DNA of 64,000 nucleotides from Thalassotalea fonticola (GTDB taxonomy: Bacteria; Pseudomonadota; Gammaproteobacteria; Enterobacterales; Alteromonadaceae). Each line of letters starts with the position of its first letter. Within the stretch, counting starts at the first letter, position 1. The stretch lies in NCBI RefSeq assembly GCF_032911225.1, contig NZ_CP136600.1, positions 2,356,001-2,420,000 on the forward strand, read 5' to 3'. Position numbers and translations under genes: made by a program. The notes under the pieces were generated by a model that searched no databases, was not told the origin of the DNA, and saw only the letters and a list, made by a program, of their open reading frames with translations. Below, piece after piece: positions 8,774 to 17,206 of the stretch.

Positions 8774-9649
8774 TTATAAAGATTTTCTCATTCGCAAAAA
8801 GCTTGCAAACCTGGGCTTACCCTTACTGGTTACCCCCCAGTACTTATAAGTAATTATCGAGCCAATTGGTGGTGGCATTGCTCTTTCTTTATCACTAAAT
8901 CCGCTACCAACTTTAAATATAATGCCATTTTTGTTACGCACAATAAGTGCCCCTAAAAGGCCTTGGTATTTCCCCTTGCCAATAGTGTGAGCAATTACTT
9001 GCGCTTCACTGTCTTGATAGGTTTTAAGCTTTAACAAATTATTGGTTTTACCAATATGATAATGGGCAGTTTCCCGATGCAGCATTAATCCCTCGCCGCC
9101 AAGTTTAATAATCTTCTCAAGTAGCTTAATAAGCCTATCATCGGTTGATATTTTAATTTGTTGGATCATCTGTAAATATTGAGAATTACTGTTTGCAATT
9201 AGTTGCCTCATGGCCGTAACTCGGTTGGCAAAATTTCCTTGCTGCTCTGGTAAATCAAAAATCATAAACCGTACCTTTTGCCAACCAATATGAGGCTGGT
9301 CACGAGAAACCACGCTTAACACTTCAGAAAACTTTCCTCTGCCCATCCAAAGTTCACCATCTAAGTTGAACGGTGGAAAATCTTTGGTAAACCAAGCGGG
9401 CGCAGCAAAAACATTGCCATTTCTTGACATCAACTTATCCCCATCCCAATAACCACGTACACCATCAAGCTTCTCACTCACGTAATACTCGCTAATATTT
9501 ATATTGGTGTCTGCGGAATAAACCTTACTGTGTTGCAGCGCAGGAGCTTGGCTTCGAACAGGTGAATGTTCAAAAGCATATATGGGAAGTACGACAAAGG
9601 TCAGTAACGAGGTAAAAAATAAAGTAGCGGTAATAGTTAACGTTTTCAT
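8774..9649 (-). CDS. ATP-dependent DNA ligase with signal peptide (Lig E-like)
   Basis: I place the start at the ATG at 9649 because an AAGGAT ribosome site lies just upstream and the next residues form a signal peptide (MKTLTITATLF to about Ala25). The 291-residue product has the adenylation motif EKLDG with the AMP-accepting Lys60, motif III FNLDGELW, motif IIIa FMIFDLP, motif IV GGEGLMLH, and motif V LLKLKTY. An OB-fold follows, ending MPPPIGSIITYKYWGVT. This is the minimal bacterial Lig E type, which in other Proteobacteria is sent to the periplasm and linked to DNA uptake or extracellular DNA. Divergent from the next small gene. Confidence 0.88.
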   Translation of the reverse strand: MKTLTITATLFFTSLLTFVVLPIYAFEHSPVRSQAPALQHSKVYSADTNINISEYYVSEKLDGVRGYWDGDKLMSRNGNVFAAPAWFTKDFPPFNLDGELWMGRGKFSEVLSVVSRDQPHIGWQKVRFMIFDLPEQQGNFANRVTAMRQLIANSNSQYLQMIQQIKISTDDRLIKLLEKIIKLGGEGLMLHRETAHYHIGKTNNLLKLKTYQDSEAQVIAHTIGKGKYQGLLGALIVRNKNGIIFKVGSGFSDKERAMPPPIGSIITYKYWGVTSKGKPRFASFLRMRKSL

Positions 9650-9743
9650 AGAAAATCCTTTTTCTAGTTTGTGTCCGTTTCGAACTAAGTATAGTGCGTT
9701 TTTTGAACTATAGTAATGTATGAATAAAACAAGGAGTGTTTTT

Positions 9744-10007
9744 ATGTTCAACTATCAAATTTTAATCATTTCAATATTTTTCATTTCACCTTCAGCAATA
9801 TCTAAACCCAACTGCAGCCCATTACTTGAAGATCTTAAAATAGTGCAAAGCAAACTACGGGCTGGGTATAACGTCAAGCAAGGGGAGAAACTAAAAGTAA
9901 AAGAAAAGAAGGCTAAGAAGCTGTGGTGGCAATGCAAAAATAATAAATTATCAAAGGCTGAAAAAAAGAAGTTAAAGAAACGATTAAAGAAACGCCAAGG
10001 TAATTAA
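9744..10007 (+). CDS. Small exported basic protein, unknown function
   Basis: The ATG at 9744 has a good AAGGAG site 8 bp upstream, so I prefer it to the earlier in-frame ATG at 9720. The 87-residue product starts with a signal peptide (about 1-20, ending AIS). The mature part has two cysteines (NCSPLL and WWQCKN), a predicted helical stretch, and a very Lys-rich end (KKKLKKRLKKR). It has the look of small exported proteins of Alteromonadales, but I do not recognise a family. It is divergent from the secreted ligase, sharing a 94-bp intergenic region. Confidence 0.65.
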   Translation: MFNYQILIISIFFISPSAISKPNCSPLLEDLKIVQSKLRAGYNVKQGEKLKVKEKKAKKLWWQCKNNKLSKAEKKKLKKRLKKRQGN

Positions 10008-10283
10008 TACCAACCGAGCAGTTGTTTTCATTGATAAAATTTAAAATGCGAAACTTATTTTAGTTAAAGTTATTGTTGGTTTTGTGTAATAAAAAAGTAA
10101 TAAGGCCAGCATATTATTTGACAACTAATCGTTTAAAGCTTATCGTCTGTATGGCAATTATTTATAATAAACACTTTGAGTTGAATTTTTCCGAATATGT
10201 CTATATTCAGCAAAATTTGAATTTTTAAGTAAAAAACTAGCCATAAACAAAATTACAATTATACAATGACGGAAGTTCACACT

Positions 10284-11705
10284 ATGACAACCGCAGTTAA
10301 GCAAACTGAGAACAGTGCTTCAATGACTGATTCAACAAGTAAACCAGCAATAATTTCTAAACAGTATTTAATACCATTTATGATGGTGGCGGCATTATTC
10401 CCACTTTGGGGATTTGCTAACGACATTACTAACCCATTAGTAAAAGCCTTTAAAGATATTTTCTTAATCACCAACGCACAAAGCTCAATGGTGCAGTTTG
10501 CCTTTTATTTGGGATACGGCATTATGGCGATACCGGCAGCAATTTTCATTCGCAAGTATTCTTATAAAGCGGGAATTCTTTTAGGTTTAGCACTTTATGC
10601 CATTGGCGCGGTGTTATTTTTGCCGGCCAGTATGTATGCCGAATTTAATTTCTTCTTGCTCGCATTGTGTGTATTAACTTGTGGTTTAGCTTTATTAGAA
10701 ACTACAGCTAATCCTTACGTGTTATCTATGGGCGCACCAGAAACCTCTACGCAACGTTTAAATTTCGCTCAGGCGTTTAACCCAATAGGCTCATTGACTG
10801 GGATGATGGTTGCTTCGAACTACATTTTAAGTGAATTAAAAGTAGAAGAGTTTCGTGCTGCCGAGAAAGCTGCTCACCCAGAATATGCTGACTTATTACC
10901 ATCGGTTGCCGATGGAAAAATCACTGAAGCATTAAGCCAGTTTGCTGTAAACGAGCCGATTGCTCATCAAGCGATGCAAGCCGCAGACTTAGCCACCGTA
11001 CGTGGTCCATATATTGCGATAGCTTCAGTTGTTGCCATTCTATTTCTGTTCTTCTTGTTCTCTAAACTGCCCGATACCATCAGCCATGATAAGCCGCTTA
11101 CTACAGGTGTTTTAAAAGATACCTTTAAACGATTACTTGCCAATGCTCGTTACCGTGAAGGCGTGATCGCCCAAGCATTTTACGTTGGTGCGCAAATCAT
11201 GTGTTGGACATTTGTAATTCATTACGGCATGACCTCTGTTGGTTTATCGGCCGCTGAAGCGCAACAGTACAACATGGTTGCTATGGGCCTGTTACTTGCG
11301 AGTAGATTTATTTGTACCTTCTTACTGGGCTTTGTTCGTCCTGGTCAGCTATTAATGTTTTTAGCAACTGGAGGTATTCTTTTATCACTTGGCGTTATCT
11401 TTATTGGCGGCTTAACCGGACTTTATTGTTTAGTTGCTATTTCAGCGTGTATGTCATTAATGTTTCCAACTATCTACGGTATTGCATTAAAAGATACCGG
11501 TGATGATGCTTCGCTAGCTTCTGCAGGTTTGGTAATGGCAATAGTAGGTGGTGCCTTAATGCCGCCAATGCAAGGTTCAATGATTGATGCAGGCTCTATA
11601 CTAGGAAACATTCCAGCGGTACAAACATCATTTGTATTACCATTAATTTGCTTTGTCGTTATTGCAATCTATGGTTACCGCGCACATAACATTCATAAAG
11701 CCTAA
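10284..11705 (+). CDS. fucP: L-fucose/L-galactose:proton symporter, FucP family
   Basis: I choose ATG 10284 (GGAAG 8 bp upstream) over the in-frame ATG 18 bp earlier, giving 473 residues. It is a 12-helix MFS protein of the FucP group. The first helix carries LFPLWGFANDITNPLVKAF with the Asp that matches E. coli FucP Asp46, and LLETTANPY has the Glu that matches Glu135, both needed for proton-coupled sugar transport. E. coli FucP takes L-fucose and also L-galactose and D-arabinose. It stands alone upstream of a sulfatase and close to the catabolic operon, so it supplies that pathway. Confidence 0.92.
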   Translation: MTTAVKQTENSASMTDSTSKPAIISKQYLIPFMMVAALFPLWGFANDITNPLVKAFKDIFLITNAQSSMVQFAFYLGYGIMAIPAAIFIRKYSYKAGILLGLALYAIGAVLFLPASMYAEFNFFLLALCVLTCGLALLETTANPYVLSMGAPETSTQRLNFAQAFNPIGSLTGMMVASNYILSELKVEEFRAAEKAAHPEYADLLPSVADGKITEALSQFAVNEPIAHQAMQAADLATVRGPYIAIASVVAILFLFFLFSKLPDTISHDKPLTTGVLKDTFKRLLANARYREGVIAQAFYVGAQIMCWTFVIHYGMTSVGLSAAEAQQYNMVAMGLLLASRFICTFLLGFVRPGQLLMFLATGGILLSLGVIFIGGLTGLYCLVAISACMSLMFPTIYGIALKDTGDDASLASAGLVMAIVGGALMPPMQGSMIDAGSILGNIPAVQTSFVLPLICFVVIAIYGYRAHNIHKA

Positions 11706-11742
11706 CAAGCGCTAATCACCTTGTTATAAACTTCTCCCAATC

Positions 11743-11780
11743 GAATGAGCAAAGGTAAATATAATTACCTTCGCTCATTC
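11743..11780. terminator. Hairpin after fucP
   Basis: GAATGAGC at 11743-11750 pairs with GCTCATTC at 11773-11780. The inner part AAGGTAA/TTACCTT extends the stem, with one A-C mismatch. There is no clear T-run, so termination is likely but not certain. Confidence 0.6.
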
Positions 11781-11930
11781 AACCTCTAGTTATTCTTAGC
11801 CCTCACCCTAGTGAATCATCTCAAAAAATTATTTTTTTGTAATTTTTTACGAAATAATAACTTATGCTCTTGCATAATGATGGCTTTTATATATAATAAC
11901 CACATCATATTATAAAAAATAAGGTTTATT

Positions 11931-13448
11931 ATGAAGCATTTCTCAATAGGTAGTATTGTTCACAAAGCAATAAAACACTTAGTTGTAGTAGCATGCGGAA
12001 TTTATTGTGCTTTGATAACAGCTGCAATAGCGAGTGAGGCAGAAAGACCAAATGTTTTGCTAATTATTACAGATGATCAATCTATCGATACCATTCATGC
12101 TCTAGGCAATGACGCAATTCACACGCCAAATATTGATCGCTTAGCCGAAACAGGCATGGCATTCACTCATGTATTTAATCAGGGCTCATGGTCGGGTGCT
12201 GTGTGCGCGCCAAGCAGACAAATGATAAATACCGGCCGTAACCTGCATTTAACCGGCTTTTCACCAAAGTCGAATAAAACCAGTCACCCGCTAATGGGCG
12301 AAACATTTAGAAAATCAGGTTATGAAACATTCGTTACCGGAAAATGGCACGTTGGTGATGACGCGCTAAAGCGTTCATTTGATATCGGTCGAGCAGTACA
12401 CGAAGGTGGCATGGCTCCTATCAGCAAAGGTGGACAATGGCAGCCTTGGTTAACTGACTTTGGTGAAAAAATAAAATGGAAAAAAGAACAAAAAAATCAG
12501 CACACCAGTGAAGCGTTTGCCGATGCAGCGATTGACTATATCAAAGGAAAAGAAGCAAGAAATGACAAACCGTTTCTAATGTATGTGGCATTTACCGCCC
12601 CGCATGATCCGCGCCAGTCACCGCAGTCTTATGTTGATAAATATCCAGCGGAGAGTATTTCTTTACCACCAAACTTTAGACCTATGCCTGAAATTGACTC
12701 TGGTGACTATAATATTCGCGACGAAGCATTAATGACCTTCCCTCGTACAGAGCAACAAACCAAAGAGTTTATTGGTGAATATTACGCGATGGTTGAGCAT
12801 ATGGATCATCAAATAGGCAGGATTCTTGATACCTTGGATGCTTCACCTTATGCTAAAAACACCTACATCATTTTTACATCTGATCACGGTTTAGCAGTTG
12901 GTAAGCATGGTTTGGCTGGCAAACAAAGTGTTTATGATCACAGCATTCGTGCACCATTTATTATGGTTGGCAAAGGCATACCTCAAAATGCTCGAGCAAA
13001 AGGTATGTTTTATCTAAATAGTATCTTTGCGACCACAGCAGAATTAGCGGGTATTGAAGTGCCTGATTCGGTACAAGGACCTAGTGTGCTACCAATTATT
13101 AATGGTGAGAAGGATGTGATGAATGATTATATTTATGGCAGCTATCGTCATTTTCAACGCATGGCTCGTAGTCACAGATACAAATTGGTTTACTACCCAT
13201 TATTGAAAAAGAATGTATTGTTTGATCTGAAAAATGATCCTTGGGAAATGACTGATATTTCAACACAACCAGGTAGCGATAAAATTATCGAACAACTAAC
13301 GGCCGAATTGGATCTGTTGAAAGTTGAAGTTGGTGACCCGCTAACAAATGATGATCCAGCCAACAGTTACCAACCGTTTACTGGAAAAATAAGAGCAAGT
13401 TTTCAAAAAGACGCTATAGGTCAACCGCAAGTGTTAAATGTGCATTAA
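11931..13448 (+). CDS. Sulfatase, exported
   Basis: A 505-residue sulfatase. The N-terminus has a basic region followed by a hydrophobic signal (about 16-35). The domain starts at PNVLLIITDDQS (metal Asp pair 48-49) and the formylglycine motif is C92-A-P-S-R96 in SGAVCAPSRQMINTGR. Metal ligands recur in FTSDHGLAVGKHGLAGKQ. The overall pattern is that of medium-length S1 exo-sulfatases near choline-sulfatase-like groups. It sits between fucP and the malic enzyme gene on the same strand but with long gaps on both sides and a hairpin downstream, so it is probably its own transcript. Target sugar position unknown. Confidence 0.9.
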   Translation: MKHFSIGSIVHKAIKHLVVVACGIYCALITAAIASEAERPNVLLIITDDQSIDTIHALGNDAIHTPNIDRLAETGMAFTHVFNQGSWSGAVCAPSRQMINTGRNLHLTGFSPKSNKTSHPLMGETFRKSGYETFVTGKWHVGDDALKRSFDIGRAVHEGGMAPISKGGQWQPWLTDFGEKIKWKKEQKNQHTSEAFADAAIDYIKGKEARNDKPFLMYVAFTAPHDPRQSPQSYVDKYPAESISLPPNFRPMPEIDSGDYNIRDEALMTFPRTEQQTKEFIGEYYAMVEHMDHQIGRILDTLDASPYAKNTYIIFTSDHGLAVGKHGLAGKQSVYDHSIRAPFIMVGKGIPQNARAKGMFYLNSIFATTAELAGIEVPDSVQGPSVLPIINGEKDVMNDYIYGSYRHFQRMARSHRYKLVYYPLLKKNVLFDLKNDPWEMTDISTQPGSDKIIEQLTAELDLLKVEVGDPLTNDDPANSYQPFTGKIRASFQKDAIGQPQVLNVH

Positions 13449-13549
13449 TCGAAGTTAACTAATAACACATACCAACCTGCAAGTTTTAGCCAGAATTATC
13501 AAACTTAGTAATGGCTAAGTTATAGATAACATCACACCACATTAAAGTC

Positions 13550-13590
13550 TGAATAAAGTATTTTAAATGCTTTATTCACGGCTTTTTTTA
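13550..13590 (+). terminator. Terminator after the sulfatase gene
   Basis: TGAATAAAG at 13550-13558 pairs with CTTTATTCA at 13570-13578, followed by GGCTTTTTTTA. It lies between the sulfatase and malic enzyme genes and separates them. Confidence 0.7.
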
Positions 13591-13628
13591 ATTCTCTAAT
13601 TTATCATTAAATTACCTTGGACAAAAAA

Positions 13629-14891
13629 ATGAAAGATTTACGCCAACAAGCGCTCGACTATCATGCCAGCCCTACCCCTGGAAAAATTGCTATCGCTATA
13701 ACCACCCCAGCAGAAACCAGTCGGGATCTAGCGCTTGCTTATAGTCCAGGAGTTGCCGAGCCTTGCAGAGAAATCGCTCAAAACCCAGATGATGTCTATA
13801 AATATACCAGCAAAGGCAATACTGTTGCAGTGATCAGTAACGGTAGTGCTGTATTGGGACTTGGCAATCTCGGGCCTATGGCATCAAAGCCAGTGATGGA
13901 AGGTAAAGCTCTACTATTTAAACGATTTGCCAATATTGATTCATTCGATATCGAAGTCAAACATAAAACCACCGATGAATTTATTAACACAGTAGCAAAT
14001 ATCGCCGATAGCTTTGGCGGTATTAACTTAGAAGATATTAAGGCGCCAGAGTGTTTTGCCATTGAAAAAGCCTTGATCGAACGCTGTAAAATTCCAGTGT
14101 TTCATGATGATCAACATGGTACAGCAATTGTTACTGCAGCCGGACTAATTAATGCCTTGGAGATTCAGGGGAAAGACATTGCACAGGCAAAAATTGTTTG
14201 TTTAGGTGCCGGGGCTGCAGCAATAGCATGCATGGAATTACTGATAAAATGCGGTGTCCAACGTGAAAAAATTTATATGCTAGACACTAAGGGCGTTATT
14301 CATACCCGCAGAGATGATTTAAACGAATACAAAAAATTATTCGCCAACAATACCGATAAACGAACTCTTAGTGATGCAATAGATGGCGCTGACGTTTTCG
14401 TGGGGGTGTCAGGCCCTAACCTACTGTCACCTGAACTGTTAAATACCATGGCTGACAAACCAATCATTTTTGCTTGCTCAAATCCAGATCCAGAAATTAA
14501 ACCGGAACTTGCTTTAGCGACACGTGATGACTTAATTATCGCGACCGGTCGCTCTGACTATCCAAATCAGGTCAACAATGTACTGTGCTTCCCATTCATT
14601 TTTCGTGGTGCATTAGATGTCAGAGCGAGAGTTATAAACGATGAAATGAAAATTGCTGCTGTTAACGCTATTAGCCAATTAGCAAGAGAATCAGTTCCAG
14701 CAGAGGTGTTAGCAGCTAGTGGTGATGATGAACTGGTATTTGGTAGAGAATACATTATACCAAAACCAATGGATCCAAGGTTATGCAGCAGTATTGCCAG
14801 TGCAGTAGCTCAGGCAGCGATAGATTCTGGTGTTGCCGGACTGCCCTACCCTAGTAATTATCACAATTCACTAATTACAGAAATAACCTAA
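13629..14891 (+). CDS. Malic enzyme (short form, NAD(P)-dependent)
   Basis: About 420 residues from ATG 13629; a TTG 12 bp upstream is a possible alternative start. It has the bacterial malic enzyme layout: MKDLRQQALDYHASPTPGKI at the start, the catalytic Tyr segment AYSPGVAEPC, the metal site NLEDIKAPECF ... FHDDQHGTA, and a Rossmann segment KIVCLGAGAAAIACMELL. It lacks the C-terminal phosphotransacetylase-like domain of MaeB. It converts malate to pyruvate and CO2 in the cytosol. Its place just before the sugar acid operon may reflect balance of pyruvate/malate and NADPH, but it has its own upstream region. Confidence 0.92.
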   Translation: MKDLRQQALDYHASPTPGKIAIAITTPAETSRDLALAYSPGVAEPCREIAQNPDDVYKYTSKGNTVAVISNGSAVLGLGNLGPMASKPVMEGKALLFKRFANIDSFDIEVKHKTTDEFINTVANIADSFGGINLEDIKAPECFAIEKALIERCKIPVFHDDQHGTAIVTAAGLINALEIQGKDIAQAKIVCLGAGAAAIACMELLIKCGVQREKIYMLDTKGVIHTRRDDLNEYKKLFANNTDKRTLSDAIDGADVFVGVSGPNLLSPELLNTMADKPIIFACSNPDPEIKPELALATRDDLIIATGRSDYPNQVNNVLCFPFIFRGALDVRARVINDEMKIAAVNAISQLARESVPAEVLAASGDDELVFGREYIIPKPMDPRLCSSIASAVAQAAIDSGVAGLPYPSNYHNSLITEIT

Positions 14892-15251
14892 ACCAAATCA
14901 TTTAAAGGGCGAATAATTTTTTTGTTATTAAGCAGAGATTTTCGCCCTAAATTTAAATTAATTTTTATCAAGGCGGCTGCATCATTCTTTTTCATATAAG
15001 AACTCACCATATAAAATATAAAAAACACAATAAGAACAACACTTCAACTTTCTTAAAATCCCTCTAAAATCATAAAGTAAATAAATTTTTCTTTAAATAG
15101 CCCGCACATAGCAGTATCACTAAAAAAAACAAATTTAAAAAATAGCTTTTCAAATACAAGAATGATGTGTATATTATTATTAAAGTACATTAAATTAGCT
15201 GTAAAAGTATAAAATTCAACCCAGCTATTAATAATATATGGAAGATAAAAT
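14892..15251 (+). promoter_or_regulatory. 360-bp gene-free stretch: hairpin, then promoter region of the sugar operon
   Basis: It starts with a stem AGGGCGAA (14906-14913) / TTCGCCCT (14941-14948), a likely end signal for the malic enzyme transcript. The rest is very AT-rich and leads into the operon that starts at 15252. A palindrome centred on GTAC lies at 15180-15193 (listed separately). I see no gene in it. Confidence 0.6.
15180..15193. promoter_or_regulatory. Candidate operator of the sugar operon
   Basis: TTAAAGTACATTAA, a near-perfect palindrome centred on GTAC, 58 bp before the first gene of the operon. It resembles the palindrome before the facing GntR gene (AATTTAGTGTACCTAAATT), also centred on GTAC, which suggests one regulator for both. 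This is inference. Confidence 0.4.
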
Positions 15252-16268
15252 ATGATGAAGTCAATCGTTTGCCAACAACCCGGTGAACTTAAATTTTTAA
15301 AAAGCGAAAAACCACAACCCAAAGCAGGTGAAGTATTGCTTAAAATTCGAGCTATTGGAGTATGTGGAACAGACATTCACGCATATGGGGGAAACCAACC
15401 ATTTTTCAGTTACCCACGCGTACTTGGTCATGAGTTATCCGGTGAAATTGTCGATACAGGTGAAGGTGTAGAACTGCCTGTAGGCAAACCAGCCTATGTT
15501 ATTCCATACTTAGAGTGTGGTATATGTGTAGCCTGTCGCGCAGGAAAAACTAACTGTTGTACCAATATTGAAGTTATTGGTGTACACCGTGATGGAGGTA
15601 TGTGTGAATATTTATGCTTGCCTGCTTCGCATGTAGTAATAACTGAAGGTGTACCTTTTGATCAATTAGCTGTGGTTGAATGTTTAGCTATTGGCGCCCA
15701 CGCGGTGCGTCGTGGCAATATTTCCAAAGATGACACTGTAATGGTGTTAGGTGCAGGTCCAATCGGTCTTGGTGCAGCTCAGTTTGCCAAAATAACAGGC
15801 GCTAAAACCTTCATAGCCGATGTCAATGATGGCCGTTTGTCATTTGCTAAACGCGAAATGAATATTGATGCGGTAGTTGATTGTAAAGGTGATGTTAAAG
15901 CACAACTAGAAACATTAACTGGTGGCGAATATCCAACAGTTATTATTGACTGTACTGGTAACCCGAAAGCTATGGAGTCAACATTTGGCTGGTTAGCTCA
16001 CGGCGGAACCTTAGTATTTGTAAGTGTAGTTAACGCTGATATTAGCTTTAACGACCCTGAGTTTCATAAACGCGAAACAACATTGAAAGGCAGTCGTAAT
16101 GCCACTAAAGAAGACTTTGAGCATGTAGTTGCTTGCCTAAGTAATGGCTCTGCAAAATCAACTTGCATGGTAACTCATAAAACTGACTTCGATGCATTTC
16201 CAGAAGTTTTCCCTGAATGGGTAAAGCCGGAAACGGGTGTAGTAAAAGCAGTTATTGAAATTAACTAG
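15252..16268 (+). CDS. lgoD-like: Zinc-dependent alcohol dehydrogenase, L-galactonate 5-dehydrogenase-like (LgoD/YjjN)
   Basis: 338 residues from ATG 15252, with GGAAG 7 bp upstream. It is a medium-chain dehydrogenase with catalytic zinc residues in GVCGTDIHAYGGNQPFF and VLGHELSGE. The structural zinc cluster is ECGICVACRAGKTNCC and the NAD site VLGAGPIGLGAAQFAKITGA. The GGNQPFFSYPRVLGHE, IGVHRDGG and SDPEFHKRETT ... GSRNAT stretches match E. coli YjjN (LgoD) as I remember it. LgoD oxidises L-galactonate to D-tagaturonate. First gene of a tight operon with UxaA-, UxaB/UxuB-, Eda- and KdgK-type enzymes, which fits that step exactly. A fuconate or other sugar-acid substrate is the alternative. 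Confidence 0.82.
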   Translation: MMKSIVCQQPGELKFLKSEKPQPKAGEVLLKIRAIGVCGTDIHAYGGNQPFFSYPRVLGHELSGEIVDTGEGVELPVGKPAYVIPYLECGICVACRAGKTNCCTNIEVIGVHRDGGMCEYLCLPASHVVITEGVPFDQLAVVECLAIGAHAVRRGNISKDDTVMVLGAGPIGLGAAQFAKITGAKTFIADVNDGRLSFAKREMNIDAVVDCKGDVKAQLETLTGGEYPTVIIDCTGNPKAMESTFGWLAHGGTLVFVSVVNADISFNDPEFHKRETTLKGSRNATKEDFEHVVACLSNGSAKSTCMVTHKTDFDAFPEVFPEWVKPETGVVKAVIEIN

Positions 16269-16300
16269 CTTGTGACCATGGCTGAGATTAGGAGTTTGGC

Positions 16301-17131
16301 ATGTATATAGATGCACATCATCATTTATGGGCGTTTGACCCCGTTGAATATGACTGGATAGATGATTCCATGGCAGTCTTGAAAAAAGACTTCCTGTTGA
16401 ACCAGCTCGAACAAACCTTATACAAAAATGGCTTCTCCAGCAGTATTGCAGTACAAGCCCGACAATCAATGGAAGAAACCTTATGGCTACTAGAACTTGC
16501 TAGCCAAACAGAACTTATCAAAGGTGTTGTCGGCTGGATTGATTTAAAAAGTGACAATTTGATAAAACAACTAGATGAATTGAACAGTCACAAAAAATTG
16601 GTTGGATTTCGCCATGTTATTCAAGGGGAAACTGATCCAGAATTCATGCGTAATCCTGACTTTATTCGCGGTTTGAAAATACTGGCTGAAAAAGGTTATC
16701 GCTATGACTTGCTGATCTTTGCCCATCAGTTACCAGCTGCTATTGAAATGCTTGCGCATGTTCCACAATTACATGTCGTAATTGATCATATAGCTAAGCC
16801 GAACATTAAAACCGGTGAAAACTTTGAGCAATGGCAACAAGGTATGCAAGATCTTGCTAAAAATCCAAACTGTTACTGTAAATTATCGGGTATGGTTACA
16901 GAGGCAGACTGGCAGCAATGGACCTTCGATGAAATAAGCCCTTATATGCAAACTGTGTTTAATTTGTTTGGCGCCAATCGCATAATGTTTGGCTCTGACT
17001 GGCCCGTATCTTTAGTAGCCGGGGAATACAACATCATCAAGCAGTTGGTAGTAGATTTTATCGAACAATATGTGCCGACCGCAAAAGAAGCTATTTTAGG
17101 CAATAATGCTCGGGTTTTTTACCAAGTTTAA
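16301..17131 (+). CDS. COG3618 amidohydrolase, L-fucono/L-galactono-lactonase type
   Basis: 276 residues from ATG 16301 with TAGGAG 6 bp upstream. A TIM-barrel metal hydrolase of the COG3618 group. Visible features are MYIDAHHHLWAF (first metal ligands), GFRHVIQGE after strand 4, VIDHIAKPNI (His ligand), and the end motif FGSDWPVSL with the catalytic Asp. Characterised members open L-fucono-1,5-lactone, L-galactono-lactone, L-rhamnono-lactone or related lactones. Sitting 32 bp after the LgoD-like gene, it would supply the sugar acid that gene oxidises. Precise lactone not readable. Confidence 0.85.
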   Translation: MYIDAHHHLWAFDPVEYDWIDDSMAVLKKDFLLNQLEQTLYKNGFSSSIAVQARQSMEETLWLLELASQTELIKGVVGWIDLKSDNLIKQLDELNSHKKLVGFRHVIQGETDPEFMRNPDFIRGLKILAEKGYRYDLLIFAHQLPAAIEMLAHVPQLHVVIDHIAKPNIKTGENFEQWQQGMQDLAKNPNCYCKLSGMVTEADWQQWTFDEISPYMQTVFNLFGANRIMFGSDWPVSLVAGEYNIIKQLVVDFIEQYVPTAKEAILGNNARVFYQV

Positions 17132-17206
17132 GAATTGCTTTGAACTTTGCCGACTTTCTAAATCCAGCAGTAAATAACCAGAATTAACCGTAAGAGATCC
17201 AACATA

